Counted from the stretch's first letter, positions 44,355-54,001 are shown. The stretch is DNA of 64,000 nt from Croceicoccus sp. Ery15 (GCF_020985305.1 NZ_CP087588.1:2530501-2594500); one strand, 5' to 3'. The notes: generated by a model not told the origin, from the letters alone. Numbers and translations: made by a program.

Positions 44355-45637
44355 CCCCCGAGCTATCCCGAATTGCAAAAATGCTGATTGATGCTGAAGG
44401 CATTAGTGGCGCGGATGCCGAAGCGCGTCTTCGCGCTATGACTCTGGAAGTCATAGTCGGTGAAAATGCTCACAGTATCGCTGGGCATAATGCGATCCTC
44501 ACCGCCGTAGCGGTCGGGAAGAAGACCTTTGTCGGCGGCGTCAGTGTCCGGATCGACGACGACGTACCGCTAGTTTCCGCGATGCCAGTCGGTTGCACAT
44601 CGCTGCGTGAGGCAGTCGATCGGCTGGGCGCTACCAAAAACGTTGGCGTCGCAGCAATCCGTATCATTATCGGAAATGTAATCGGAGGAGCATCAGACGT
44701 TCATGCTTGGTGGGATGGCTGGAAAGGCGGAGCAGCGTCGGGACCCAGAATCTCAGGAGACGCGGACAATCCTCTCGCCGGCATTGTAGCTGGCGCGGCG
44801 ACCGTGGCGTATGCTTTCGCACGGCTGCGAAATGCACATTCGCCTGGGTCTGTAGAGTTTGATCTTTGGCCGCAGAGAGCGGTGAGCAAGCCGCCGCCCT
44901 TCGCCAAGGTTTTTCTTCCCAGCGCGCTATGGCTGCTCGGCCTCGGCAATCTTGGTCAAGCATTCATGTGGTCGCTTTCGGCGCTTCCCTATCCCAATCC
45001 GCGAGCCGTAAAGCTGGTTTTGCAGGATGCTGACCAGATAAGCGCTGAAAATTGGGGAACTTCCGTGCTCGTACAGTCGGGAGAATACGGCGCCTACAAA
45101 ACCGCACTCGCGGAGCAATGGGCAAAGCGGAAGGGGTTCGATGTGCGCCGCGTTGATCGCCTATTAGCCCCACATCAACGGGTGCAGGAAAATGAGCCTA
45201 CGGTGGCGCTTTGCGGCTTCGATTCGATTACCGCTCGAAAACTCATCGACGGCTGCGGCTTCGAATTGGTAATCGACGCTGGTCTCGGTCGCGCCCATAC
45301 CGACTTCGATGTTTTCCGTGTGACGGTGTTCGATTCTGAGTATTCGGTTGCTGCACACTTTCCAGGAGACGTTCCACGATCGGCTCCTGCGCCACAGGAT
45401 TATGAGCAACTGCTCGGGTTAGACGGATGTGGAGCCGCCAAGTTTGAAGGCATTGGGATCGCAGCCCCCTTCGTAAGTGCGATTGCTGCGGCGACAACAG
45501 TGGCGCGCGCTATTGCGATTTGCAGCGGCGCAGCTGTTCCCCGAAATGAGAAACGGCGGCTGTTCGACGAAGGATCAAAGTTCGCTGCGCCAGCGACAGT
45601 GAATGCCCGGGGGATCATGCGCATAGGTTTTTCCTAG
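44345..45637 (+). CDS. ThiF/E1-like adenylating enzyme of the Ubl operon
   Basis: A GTG at 44345, overlapping the JAMM stop, gives 430 residues; an ATG at 44291 would add 18 basic residues that look like out-of-frame sequence. Residues 1-190 form an N-terminal region typical of larger bacterial E1-like proteins. The ThiF domain follows with WLLGLGNLGQ (nucleotide loop), LQDADQISAENWGTSVLV and GAYKTALAEQ. A Cys in LDGCGAAKFEGIGIAAPFVSAIAAA is a candidate catalytic residue. It would adenylate the Ubl C-terminus and may form a thioester. Confidence 0.83.
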   Translation: MDLTPELSRIAKMLIDAEGISGADAEARLRAMTLEVIVGENAHSIAGHNAILTAVAVGKKTFVGGVSVRIDDDVPLVSAMPVGCTSLREAVDRLGATKNVGVAAIRIIIGNVIGGASDVHAWWDGWKGGAASGPRISGDADNPLAGIVAGAATVAYAFARLRNAHSPGSVEFDLWPQRAVSKPPPFAKVFLPSALWLLGLGNLGQAFMWSLSALPYPNPRAVKLVLQDADQISAENWGTSVLVQSGEYGAYKTALAEQWAKRKGFDVRRVDRLLAPHQRVQENEPTVALCGFDSITARKLIDGCGFELVIDAGLGRAHTDFDVFRVTVFDSEYSVAAHFPGDVPRSAPAPQDYEQLLGLDGCGAAKFEGIGIAAPFVSAIAAATTVARAIAICSGAAVPRNEKRRLFDEGSKFAAPATVNARGIMRIGFS

Positions 45638-45940
45638 GGCGTGATGAGGCCATTAATGTGGCGCGGTTCTACCAGGTGAAGGTGGAGATTGCTTGCCCAC
45701 GATGGAGCGGTCAATGTCCGCAACTGCTAACGACGGCGGATTAGTATCCCGATCCCTCTTCGGTCTACTTCCCTCTGCTTATATCCCCTGCGACAACGAC
45801 AGCTTTCGGCGTTGAACGTCGGCAATGGCGGTGCCTACTGTCACGATTTTTTGGCATTTGGACCGTCGACTTTCCGAATTGCTCTTTCTGACACCACATT
45901 GGCGGAACATGGCGCAAATACGGCCCAGGTATTGGCATTG
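45638..45940. other. Intergenic region after the Ubl operon
   Basis: About 300 nt between the E1-like gene and the terminator of the convergent ParB gene. No supported ORF, palindrome or known element was seen. Short frames here have no ribosome sites. Confidence 0.5.
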
Positions 45941-45975
45941 AAAAGGCGGCCCGCCCCAAGAGGGGCGGACCGCCT
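45941..45975 (-). terminator. Rho-independent terminator of the parB-like gene
   Basis: On the minus strand AGGCGGTCCGCCCC, a TCTT loop and GGGGCGGGCCGCCT form a 14-bp stem with one mismatch, followed directly by TTTTC. It lies 30 nt after the ParB stop. Confidence 0.85.
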
Positions 45976-46004
45976 GCCGAGTGACCTGGACCTGTCAGGA
46001 GGGG

Positions 46005-47978
46005 TCAGGCAGCCTGCTCGGCAATCTCGTCAGCCGTAATGTCACTGACCGGCTCTTCGGCTTCGGCGTCAACCGGTTCGCTTTCTTCGGGACCAGCAAA
46101 ACGCATTATCGAAGGCACCCAGGCCTGCGCCCGTTCCTTGATATCCGCCTCGCCGATGAAGTTGCCCGAGAAAATGCGTTCGGCAGCGCTCGCGAGTTCG
46201 GCCTTCTTCGAAGCAGCATAGCGACTGACCAGTTCGGGACCGCCGGCGGCGTCGAGCGCTTCGAGCGTGCGGGCCTTGGCTACGCGGTCGAAGTAGTTGG
46301 TCGCCGTGGGACGCCACCAATGCGCGGTCTCGATTTCGAGGAGCGAGCCCAGAGCCTCATGCATAGGCACCGAGCGCTCGCCTTCACAGGCAAGGCTCGC
46401 GACAAGGGTGCGCGAGACGAGATGGCCGAGCCAGGCCGAACGCGTCTCGTCGGAAAGTGCCCGAAACCTTGCAAACCGCTCGACATCGCTTGTCCCAGAA
46501 CGCCAGCTTTCATCGAGCGACCCGGCAAACTCGGCCAGAGCAGCGCTTGCCGGTGCGTCCTTGGCTTCGAACCCGGTAACCGGGCCTGATGCCACCGGAC
46601 CCAGCAGTGTCGATGCCTTCTTGGCGCGCCAATCGTGCCCATCGGCATCGGCAAGCGTGAAGACCATAAAGTCGAGCGCCAGTGCCGGATCGTTGGCGAG
46701 ATGGATCGCCAGGATATCGCGGCGTTGCATCGCGAGCTCATCGAGTAGGCGCTGCGACAACGAGCTCCCCTTGGGCTTCGCCGCACCGCTCTCTTCAATG
46801 GCCTCGACCACGCCTTCGTCAGCGATCACTTCGGTCTCGGTGTAGTACTGTGGAACGAATGTCGGCTCGCCGTTGCGCGAGAGGACTAGGAAGGCACCAG
46901 CCTCGGATTTCAGTTCGTCGGCGAGTACGGGGGGACGATCATTGAGCGCGCGCATGGCGCGGTCGATCACCACGAGTTCCTGTTCGGCCTTGGCGACCTC
47001 GTCCTCGTCGCTGTCCTCGTCTTCGAGCACGGCGGCGACGCGGTCGTAGTCGGCCTCGAGCTCGCCGAGCTCCTGCGCTTCCTGCTCGGTCATCGGTGCA
47101 GGTTCGCAAGGCAAGCGATTGAGGCCGTCGACAAGGTCATGGCTGACATAGGTGCCCAGCGTCGGCCGGACCCAGGCAAGGCCATATTCGAGCGCGGCCT
47201 TTTCTGCCGCCCCTTCCATGGCCTTGTGCGCGAGGTCCTCGAGCAGCGCGACATCGATCCAGCTCTCGCTGGCATCATCGTCGAACAATTCGCGCTCGAT
47301 CCGGCCACCTGCGGCGAGGTACGCATCGCGTCCGACCAGAACGGCTCGCGGATCGGAACCGCGCACCGTGGCATCAAGCACCATGCGGCGGATCGTGTCA
47401 GGCGTGATCTGGTACCAGGCGTCCTGCAACTCGGCATAGACATGCGCCTGTCGCTCGATGTCAGAGATTGCGCCGTAGGCCTTGGCCATGTCGAGCGTGA
47501 TCGTCCCCTCGGCGAGCGCTTCGAAGACGCAGGGTGCGAGACTTGCCAAACGCAGCCGTCCTTCGACAAAACGGACAGTGAGGCCGAAGCGGCGCGCCAC
47601 GTCTTCTGTGGTAGCCCCCGCCTCGATGATGGAGGCGAAGGCCTGGGCCTCGTCGGCCGGATTCATCGCGAGACGTTGGACGTTTTCGGCAAGGCTGGCT
47701 TCACGCACCTCGCTTTCCTCGCCTTCGATCACGAGGCAGGTGACCTCGTGGTTTTGGGACAAGGTGCCCTCTTCGGCCAGTGCCTGCAGCGCGGCGAGCC
47801 GACGACCGCCGGCCTCGACCTCGAACTTGCCGCGCTTTCCTTTGCGAACGACGAGGTTCTGCAGCAGACCGCGCGCAGCAATGTCTGCCCGCAGCTGGAG
47901 GTCGGCGAGCACGTCGCTCGACTTGCGAACGTTGCGGGGGCTCGGAACGAGCTTCTTCAAGGGGATCGACTGGATCAT
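46005..47978 (-). CDS. parB: ParB/RepB/Spo0J-family plasmid partition-like protein
   Basis: ATG at 47978 with AGGAG 7 nt upstream gives 657 residues, much longer than chromosomal ParB. The N-terminal ParB nuclease-like domain (IQSIPLKKLVPSPRNVRKSSDVLADLQLRADIAARGLLQNLVVRKG...VEAGGRRLAALQAL) is followed by the helix-turn-helix TTEDVARRFGLTVRFVEGRLRLASLAP near residue 125. A long C-terminal part contains an acidic stretch (EDEDSDEDEV) and no motif I can name. No parA gene is adjacent. Such large ParB-like proteins are typical of sphingomonad plasmids and ICEs. It may act in regulation rather than segregation. Confidence 0.87.
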   Translation of the reverse strand: MIQSIPLKKLVPSPRNVRKSSDVLADLQLRADIAARGLLQNLVVRKGKRGKFEVEAGGRRLAALQALAEEGTLSQNHEVTCLVIEGEESEVREASLAENVQRLAMNPADEAQAFASIIEAGATTEDVARRFGLTVRFVEGRLRLASLAPCVFEALAEGTITLDMAKAYGAISDIERQAHVYAELQDAWYQITPDTIRRMVLDATVRGSDPRAVLVGRDAYLAAGGRIERELFDDDASESWIDVALLEDLAHKAMEGAAEKAALEYGLAWVRPTLGTYVSHDLVDGLNRLPCEPAPMTEQEAQELGELEADYDRVAAVLEDEDSDEDEVAKAEQELVVIDRAMRALNDRPPVLADELKSEAGAFLVLSRNGEPTFVPQYYTETEVIADEGVVEAIEESGAAKPKGSSLSQRLLDELAMQRRDILAIHLANDPALALDFMVFTLADADGHDWRAKKASTLLGPVASGPVTGFEAKDAPASAALAEFAGSLDESWRSGTSDVERFARFRALSDETRSAWLGHLVSRTLVASLACEGERSVPMHEALGSLLEIETAHWWRPTATNYFDRVAKARTLEALDAAGGPELVSRYAASKKAELASAAERIFSGNFIGEADIKERAQAWVPSIMRFAGPEESEPVDAEAEEPVSDITADEIAEQAA

Positions 47979-48356
47979 GGGTTTTCTCCTGATGGAATGA
48001 AGGCGCAGGTGAGGATCACGAGGCCCACAAGCCCAAAGGGCTCCCTCCACTCTCTTCAATGGCTGTGGCGAACATCTATACGACCGAGATGGGGCGATCA
48101 GGGATCGGCTAAGTTCCGATCATGAGGGCAGTTGTTCTCAATGCGCGAACCCATTCGCAGGCCCGTCATCAGCGGGCACAGGCAGATCAGTCGCCTGGAC
48201 TTGAGGAAGGACGTGATCAGGCTCCGGCGTACGCGACACGGGAGCTTATCGGTTCATTCAGACACACGAAGGGGAGGAGAGAAGGGGAAACTTAAGCGCA
48301 ATCGGAGGCAGCGCTCAGTTTCATTCGGACCCTGACCTGTTGAGCGGAGACTCTAT
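47979..48356. other. Intergenic region between parB-like and parE-like genes
   Basis: This 378-nt gap holds the purine-rich leader motif of parB (48035-48063, minus strand), a TATAGAT at 48077-48083 on the minus strand that could be its -10, and a small inverted repeat GATCGG/CCGATC (48103-48121). The part from 48130 to 48356 shows no supported feature. Confidence 0.5.
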
Positions 48357-48716
48357 CTATCCGCTGCCGAGCAAGCGCTCTTCGAGAAGCGTCCGAAAAT
48401 CCCGACGCGCATCAGCAATTACGAACACAGTCACCTGACCGGGTGCTGGCTCGGGCTGATATCCGTAGATGATGCGGAAGGGAGAGTGCGACAATTGCCG
48501 GAATTCGGTGATCCCGAGAGCCTCAAGTTCCGGTGGAACCGGTCCTTTCTGAGGATTGTCGGAAAGGGACTCGATAGACGCGACGAGGTCATCCAGCAGT
48601 GCGTCCGCACCATCGTCGCCATCCGGCCCGCGCTGCGCCACGCGACGCTGCCAGATACCCGCAAGATCACGCTCCGCACCGGAGGTGATCTTGATCGCTA
48701 ACGCGGCCGTCATCAT
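48357..48716 (-). CDS. ParE/RelE-superfamily toxin
   Basis: The 119-residue protein (IKITSGAERDLAGIWQRRVAQRG...FRQLSHSPFRIIYGYQPEPAPGQVTVFVIADARRDFRTLLEERLL) has the ParE-type pattern with the conserved RIIY strand and the final helix of the RelE/ParE fold. ParE members poison gyrase, RelE members cut mRNA; which applies is not clear. Its ATG directly follows the antitoxin stop (TGA then ATG), so translation is coupled. A second ATG one codon later is an alternative. Confidence 0.85.
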   Translation of the reverse strand: MMTAALAIKITSGAERDLAGIWQRRVAQRGPDGDDGADALLDDLVASIESLSDNPQKGPVPPELEALGITEFRQLSHSPFRIIYGYQPEPAPGQVTVFVIADARRDFRTLLEERLLGSG

Positions 48717-48986
48717 TCAGTTTGACTTACCCCGTACGCGCTCCGCAAGGCCTGCCACCGGGCGGGTCCGACCAGCGGCAACATCGGCCTGTCCGAGCGC
48801 CAGAAGTTTTAGCAGAGCGAGCGTTTCCTGTGCGCGCTCGTAGCTGGCGACATCCTGCAGAACTGCCTTGGCTTCGCCATTCTGCGTGATGACCAGTGGC
48901 CCGCCGCCATCTCCAATCTCCCGGATAATTTCGGCGCTGTGGGCCTTCAGATAGCTGATCGGTTTGATGCGCTGGTCCAGCTTCAT
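48717..48986 (-). CDS. Phd/YefM-family antitoxin
   Basis: The 89-residue protein starts MKLDQRIKPISYLKAHSAEIIREI and continues GPLVITQNGEAKAVLQDVASYERAQETLALLKLLALGQADVAAG, the standard Phd/YefM pattern with the N-terminal DNA-binding beta-helix unit and a C-terminal toxin-binding tail. It pairs with the ParE-like toxin immediately downstream and should repress the joint promoter, for which a good -35/-10 pair is visible upstream. AAGGTG is placed five bases before the ATG. Confidence 0.9.
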   Translation of the reverse strand: MKLDQRIKPISYLKAHSAEIIREIGDGGGPLVITQNGEAKAVLQDVASYERAQETLALLKLLALGQADVAAGRTRPVAGLAERVRGKSN

Positions 48987-49014
48987 AGAACACCTTGGGA
49001 CTGAATTTGGTCTT

Positions 49015-49042
49015 TATATAGTCCACGACTTGGCAATTGCAA
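49015..49042 (-). promoter_or_regulatory. Promoter of the Phd/ParE operon
   Basis: On the minus strand TTGCAA (49042-49037) is followed after 16 nt by TATATA (49020-49015), 29 nt before the antitoxin ATG. It is one of the best sigma-70-like pairs in the window. Confidence 0.6.
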
Positions 49043-49045
49043 AGC

Positions 49046-50576
49046 TCAATGCCCGATTGCGATGCCTGGGAGTATCTGGCCTGCCCTCGACACCGGGACG
49101 AACAGCCGCGTGCGGTAGCGGATGATCTCGGTGAAGCAGCCCTTGTTCTTGTACCAGTCGAGGCGATCGGGCGAGAACCCGGTCAGTTCAAGGCGCTGTT
49201 CGCCGCCTACCAGCGAGCGCTTAACGGTGAGTGGATTGTGGCTTGCGAGGCCCAGCGGTTTGCCGCTGGCAAGGACAAGGTCGCCGATCTGCTCAGCCGA
49301 TGGTCCGGCAACTCCGGAGAGGCCAAAGGTCTCGGCGATCGCAGCGAGATCGAGATCGAGCACTTCGCGGCCGATGATCGACTGGCCGTCTTCGGCAACG
49401 AGCCGGGTGACCCGAACATGATCGCCGGGGAGGCGCTTCCAGACCGGGAGCAGCAGTCCGGTGGCAAGATGGACGCGCTCGGTCACCGGTGACTTGGCCG
49501 CTTCCACTTCCTCGGCACGCCAGGCGCTCGTGAACGCAGTGACGCCAATTTCTTCCCATTGGCTCTCAGAGAGTGCCTGAAGTGTCCAGTTCGCGGACTT
49601 GAGCGGTCGCAAGAGGCGCCGACGTTCAATCACGGCCCCGTCGTCGGCGATGAGACGCCGGGCTGGAACCGACAGCGCAACCTTGCCCGACCGCGCATTG
49701 CGCATCGGGATCGCGTGCGGGCTACCGATCTCGTGCGTCCGCACCAGGCGTTGCAATCGCATAGGCCTAAGGTGCTTGGTCACTTCGAGCGAGACGAGAC
49801 GGGTCTCGGCTCCGGTCACGGGGTCGGTGCGAAGAAGTTCATCTGTCAGGACCGTAAAGTGATCGACCCTGACGGTCTCCAGTCCCTGGTCGAGCGTTCC
49901 GGCTTCACGCGCAGCCTCGATCCGCGCTTCGACGAGGCCGAGATATTCATCGAAGATTGCGTTCTGGAGCGCGATCGGCAGCGCAAGAATGCGGTTGAGC
50001 CAGCGCTGGATCGTCGGGAGATTATCGGTCAGTCCACCATCGGGGTTTTCGAGCCGGAGGCCGGTGCGCTCGACGAAGTTGGCAAAGGTGGTGGCTTCGA
50101 GCTTACCGTCATAGAGCAGCTGGAACCAGCGGCTGAGCGCGTCGCGCGCATAGTCGCTTTCAAGATTGTCTGCCGGGTCGAACAGGTTCTGTCCGCCCGT
50201 CTGGCGCTGGCCGCGCGTAAGCGCTCCCAAAGCATCGAGCCTTCGCGCAATAGTCGAGATGAATCGGCGCTCGCCCTTCACATCGGTGGTGACCGGGCGG
50301 AACAACGGGGCCGAGGCCTGATTGGTGCGGTTCGTGCGACCAAGACCCTGGATGGCGTTGTCGGCGCGCCATCTCGACCGCGTTGTTGTAGTCGTCGATC
50401 GTCCATGCACCTCCCCAGTCCAGAACACCGGTCTCTTCGGCGAACAGCCCGGAAATGCCGGCACGGGTAAGATGACGACCCGAGGTGAGAAGCGCGGCAA
50501 TCCGGGCACCGATGGCGAAGGCCAGGGGCACTGCCGGCATCTGCTCGCCGGCGGGAAACAGGTCTGATTGAAACAT
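49046..50576 (-). pseudogene. Internally deleted strawberry-notch-type helicase gene
   Basis: The start (ATG at 50576 with AGGAGG upstream) gives MFQSDLFPAGEQMPAVPLAF...WTIDDYNNAVEMA, the usual beginning of a large strawberry-notch helicase/methylase of plasmids. At about 50363-50370 the frame changes and the sequence jumps to the C-terminal helicase part, ADNAIQGLGRTNRTNQASAPLF...GERRFISTIARRLDALGALTRGQRQTGGQNLFDP, which then runs intact to 49046. The helicase motor core in between is missing. The junction sits in GGCGCGCC, which fits both sides. The remnant cannot be a working helicase; whether the C-terminal half is expressed is unknown. Confidence 0.82.
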
Positions 50577-50651
50577 GGCAATTCGTCCTCCTGATGAGGG
50601 CATCGGGACACGCCCTCTGCCGGATCAGGAATTCGAGAAGCTCTCTCTCCT

Positions 50652-51557
50652 CTACCGCGCCGCTTTGCGGCGCAGCCATGCTTTAAGTTCATCGTTCCAG
50701 TCGGTGTCGCGTGAGGATGGTTTGCGAACGTGGATCGTCCGCCCTTCGCGGGCATAAGCGGCCAGGCCACGCGACGCGGCCAGCTCGCCGCCAGCATCGT
50801 GATCGACGAAGAGGTGGAGTTCGGTCACGCTCTCGGGCACGCTCACGAGACCGAAACGCTCATTGCCCAGGGTCGCCCAGGCGGGGATGCCGGTAAGAGC
50901 ATAGGCGGACATCGCGCTCTCGATCCCCTCGGCAAGGCCGAGCTTGCCGGAGGCCGGAGCGAAGAGGCGGACAGCAGCTTCGCCGAGCGCGCCGAGCGCG
51001 CGCTTCGGTTTGTCGAAGTCGGCCTTGGAGTTGCCCGAAAGGAATGTGCGATGGATGGCGATCGGTCCCTCGTCGAGACTGACCGCCGCAATCATGGCCG
51101 GCAAAAAGCGGGTGCGACCCTTCGGGCCAAGCGGCGTTTGGGGATGAAAGCGGAGGGCCGGAGATGCGGCGAGGATGCCGCGGCTCTCAAGATATGCCTT
51201 TGCCGGACTGGCACGCAGTGGCTGTGCGTCGCGCCAGATCCTCAGCGCTGCCGCCGAGGGTTTGCTCGTTATGGTCGGCTCGGGACCGTTGATAGTCGCA
51301 GAACCTGAGAAGAGCGAGGTTGCGTCGACACCTTCACTCGCCAGAGCAGCCAGCACGCTCTGCTGATCACATCCCGCAAAACAATGGAAAAGGATCGCTT
51401 TTTGGCCGAGCGACACACCGAGTGACGGCGTACGATCGTCATGCGCAGGGCAGCAGGCCATGCCCTTTGTGCCGGACCATTTGCCGCCCCGGTTTTCACA
51501 GATGCGGCGGGCGGCTTCTTCCAAAGAGCTTATCTTGGTGGAATATCGGTGGGACAT
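50652..51557 (-). CDS. CHC2 zinc-finger/Toprim primase-like protein
   Basis: ATG at 51557 gives 301 residues. Residues 15-60 hold a CHC2-like zinc finger (CENRGG...MACCPAHDDRTPSL...ILFHCFAGCD). The central part is a DUF7146-like region (PAKAYLESRGILAASPALRFHPQTPLGPKGRTRFLPAM). The C-terminal third is a Toprim domain with GLAEGIESAMSAYALTG and LHLFVDHDAGGE carrying the metal-binding acidic residues. It is a small primase or regulator of plasmid replication. A frame extension upstream to 51698 has no ribosome site. It lies 75 nt upstream of the helicase remnant on the same strand. Confidence 0.85.
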   Translation of the reverse strand: MSHRYSTKISSLEEAARRICENRGGKWSGTKGMACCPAHDDRTPSLGVSLGQKAILFHCFAGCDQQSVLAALASEGVDATSLFSGSATINGPEPTITSKPSAAALRIWRDAQPLRASPAKAYLESRGILAASPALRFHPQTPLGPKGRTRFLPAMIAAVSLDEGPIAIHRTFLSGNSKADFDKPKRALGALGEAAVRLFAPASGKLGLAEGIESAMSAYALTGIPAWATLGNERFGLVSVPESVTELHLFVDHDAGGELAASRGLAAYAREGRTIHVRKPSSRDTDWNDELKAWLRRKAAR

Positions 51558-51772
51558 GGCACATCGCGATCCTTTCGGCTCGCTCACAAAGGCCCTCCTC
51601 CCCTCCAGCCCTTCTGTGTTGTAAGAACAGGTCGGAGGGGATTCACGTCTGCACTGCGAGCCCGTCGATTTGAGCGTCACATCGACATCGCCGCTCACCC
51701 GCGAGGTCTACCGATTATTCGTAGTGACTTCTCACTAGCGCCATTGATCCTTATCGCTGCCCCACGACCTGG

Positions 51773-52015
51773 TCAGTTTAGATCATGCGACACGTTACCT
51801 AATCGAAAATTCCGGTCCGATCTTTCCTTTTGCAAATCGCGTCGTGCCTTCGGAAGGTAGTCCCGCCAAGTCCGTCGATGAGTGATATGGCTGATTTTGC
51901 CGGGCTTGCTCATTCCCGCCATCGCGGCAACCGGCATTCTGCCATGGCCGGGTTGATCATTTTCACGAGCGAATAATGTCTTCGCGCGTTCGATTTCCTC
52001 GTCTGAATAATGCAT
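51773..52015 (-). CDS. Small hypothetical protein
   Basis: ATG at 52015 with GGAG six bases upstream gives 80 residues, strongly basic in its second half (HRRTWRDYLPKARRDLQKERSDRNFRLG). It begins MHYSDEEIERAKTLFARENDQPGHGRMP. I recognise no domain. The ribosome site, amino-acid composition and length suggest a real gene, but an upstream frame extension and the lack of any family make this uncertain. It could be a remnant. Confidence 0.4.
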   Translation of the reverse strand: MHYSDEEIERAKTLFARENDQPGHGRMPVAAMAGMSKPGKISHITHRRTWRDYLPKARRDLQKERSDRNFRLGNVSHDLN

Positions 52016-52402
52016 TCGATGCTCCATCGGGTTGGACCTGCGAGAGCGTTCGAACGAAATTCGGCGAACCCTCTGCAGGGTCCGCCGGTTAACCTCCAAC
52101 TGGAGGACGGGACCTCGGAATTCTTCCGAAGCTGTCGGCTTGTGCCGACATGCGTGACGTTTGCGATATAGTCGCTGAGACAATTCGCGCAACTGCACAG
52201 CGACTTTTGAAGTACGATGGTCAAGCCGCGGCCTAGCGACCGCTCACCAGCGCCTCTCCACTCAGTCATGGTCATTGTAAGCCTCGTGCAGGAGGCGGTG
52301 AAGCATCTTCCTTCGGTAAATCTGCTTCAAGCGAAAGAGCACAAAAACATGACATATCATTTCTATTTGCGGAATTTCGCATGATATGTCATATATCGGG
52401 CC
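52016..52402. other. Intergenic region upstream of hipBA
   Basis: This 387-nt gap contains no supported gene. Its 3' end holds the hipBA inverted repeat (52349-52392). AT content rises towards hipB, as expected for a promoter. Confidence 0.5.
52349..52392 (+). promoter_or_regulatory. HipB-type operator upstream of hipBA
   Basis: ATGACATATCAT (52349-52360) and ATGATATGTCAT (52381-52392) are exact inverted copies 20 bp apart, ending 10 nt before the hipB ATG. Each arm is itself close to a palindrome. This is the layout expected for autoregulation by a HipB dimer pair. Confidence 0.7.
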
Positions 52403-52744
52403 ATGCCCCGTTCGTCTCGAGCTGCTAGCGGACTACCGCCCCAGAGCCAACGTGCGATTACACGGCTAGGTAAGGATATCGCCCTTGCTCGCCGCCGGAG
52501 AAAACTTCCCCAGCGTTTAATGGCCGAGCGCATGATCGTCTCGGTTCAAACGCTGCAACGCCTCGAAGCGGGAGATCCTACCGTGGGCCTCGCGGTTCTG
52601 GCGAGCGCCCTGCATGTCCTGGGGATGACACAGCGCCTTGCCGAGCTGGTAACCCCAGACAGTGACCGGGCTGGCATCAGCGAGGATTTGTCCCGCCTGC
52701 CCCAGAAGACCCACGCTGTCAGCGACGATGATCTGGATTTCTAG
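52403..52744 (+). CDS. hipB: HipB-like Xre-family antitoxin
   Basis: The 113-residue protein has a helix-turn-helix (AITRLGKDIALARRRRKLPQRLMAERMIVSVQTLQRLEAGDPTVGLAVLASALHVLG), followed by an acidic C-terminal tail (SEDLSRLPQKTHAVSDDDLDF). It sits directly before the HipA-like kinase with a 6-nt gap, the usual order. It would repress the promoter at the inverted repeat and inhibit HipA. Confidence 0.87.
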   Translation: MPRSSRAASGLPPQSQRAITRLGKDIALARRRRKLPQRLMAERMIVSVQTLQRLEAGDPTVGLAVLASALHVLGMTQRLAELVTPDSDRAGISEDLSRLPQKTHAVSDDDLDF

Positions 52745-52750
52745 CAAGCC

Positions 52751-54001
52751 GTGACGACCATCCGCACCTATGTCTTCGTGCATCTTGAGGAGGGGCCTGT
52801 TCCGGCAGGCCTTCTCACGATGACCGACGAACCGCGCAACCAGTTTGCTACCTTCGCTTACGGGCGGCGTTATCTGGAACGCGCTGACCGTATTGCGGTC
52901 GATCCTGTAGCTCTGCCGTTGCACGAAGCTGGAACTTCTCGAACATTCAGGACGGAAGAAGGCTTTGCCGTGTTCGGTGGCATTCGGGATGCTGCTCCTG
53001 ACGGCTGGGGCCAATACCTAATGTACAAGGCGATGGGCGATCGCTTGCCGAGCGAAATCGATCTCATTCTGGCCTCGGGCGAACATCGCGTGGGTGCGCT
53101 CGCCTTTGGGCCGACGTCCGCCCAGCCTGAGAGAATTACACCATGGGGGGACGGCCCTGCTCCGGGCGAAGAGTTCACGCTCGCAGAGTTAGCAGAAGCC
53201 GCCGAACGAGCGCAGCATGTCGACGAACTCGACGAGAACTTGAGGGCGTTGCTAGCCGCCGGGTCATCTCTGGGCGGCGCCCGGCCGAAGGCTGCTACAA
53301 AAATCGGCGACAAACCCTGGATCGCGAAATTTCAGAAGCGGGGAGACAGCTTCCCCGAATGCCGGGTCGAACTGGCGACAATGCGGCTTGCCAGCGAATG
53401 TGGTCTCGATGTGCCGCCACTCGACTTCCGCTGTGTCCTTGATCGCGACATCTATCTGATCGAGCGGTTCGATCGGATTCCTCACGGCAACTGGCTGGAA
53501 CGCAGGCCCTTTGCTTCGGGGCTCACAATGCTCGGGGCGCATGAGAGCGAGGTCAGCAGCTTCAGCTATGCCGATCTCGCAGGAGCGATCCGGCAATTCG
53601 GAACCGAAGTACGCCAGGATCTGCACGAATTATTTCGTCGCATGCTGTTCAATATCCTCGTCACCAATGATGATGATCACCTACGTAATCATGGCTTCCT
53701 GTTCGATGGTGAGGGATGGCGGCTTTCGCCGCTTTACGATGTAGTGCCGAAGCCTCAGCTGGGACTGGAGCGCCGGCTCGTCCTCGGCGTCGGGCCGGAA
53801 GGCCGCGCTGCAACGATCGAGAACGCTCTCGCCGGTGCCGCGGTCTTCGACCTCAGCCATGATGACGCGAACGCAATCGCCGAAGACATGAGCAGAATCG
53901 TAGCGACACGGTGGGAACACCTATTCACAAAAGCAGGGATAAGCGCGGCTGATCGCAAGCGTTTCGCCACCTGCTTCCGGTTGGCAGCACCTGTGTCATG
54001 A
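52751..54001 (+). CDS. hipA: HipA-like serine/threonine kinase toxin
   Basis: The start is GTG. The 416-residue protein has the HipA N-terminal lobe (GLLTMTDEPRNQFATFAYGRRYLERADRIAVDP), the Gly-rich loop SSLGGARPKAATK near residue 175, the ATP-binding Lys in WIAKFQKRGD, the catalytic motif NILVTNDDDHLRNHGFL near 300-316 and the metal-binding LSPLYDVVPKP. All key residues look intact. HipA kinases phosphorylate tRNA synthetases and cause growth arrest. It is the last accessory gene before the chromosomal block. Confidence 0.9.
   Translation: MTTIRTYVFVHLEEGPVPAGLLTMTDEPRNQFATFAYGRRYLERADRIAVDPVALPLHEAGTSRTFRTEEGFAVFGGIRDAAPDGWGQYLMYKAMGDRLPSEIDLILASGEHRVGALAFGPTSAQPERITPWGDGPAPGEEFTLAELAEAAERAQHVDELDENLRALLAAGSSLGGARPKAATKIGDKPWIAKFQKRGDSFPECRVELATMRLASECGLDVPPLDFRCVLDRDIYLIERFDRIPHGNWLERRPFASGLTMLGAHESEVSSFSYADLAGAIRQFGTEVRQDLHELFRRMLFNILVTNDDDHLRNHGFLFDGEGWRLSPLYDVVPKPQLGLERRLVLGVGPEGRAATIENALAGAAVFDLSHDDANAIAEDMSRIVATRWEHLFTKAGISAADRKRFATCFRLAAPVS

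Noticed and set aside
45638..45940. Short open frames after the E1-like gene considered as a fifth gene of the Ubl operon
   Set aside because: None has a ribosome site, a domain or the coupling seen among the four real genes.
48132..48335. 67-codon plus-strand frame between the parB-like and parE-like genes
   Set aside because: Basic, low-information sequence without a ribosome site; probably chance.
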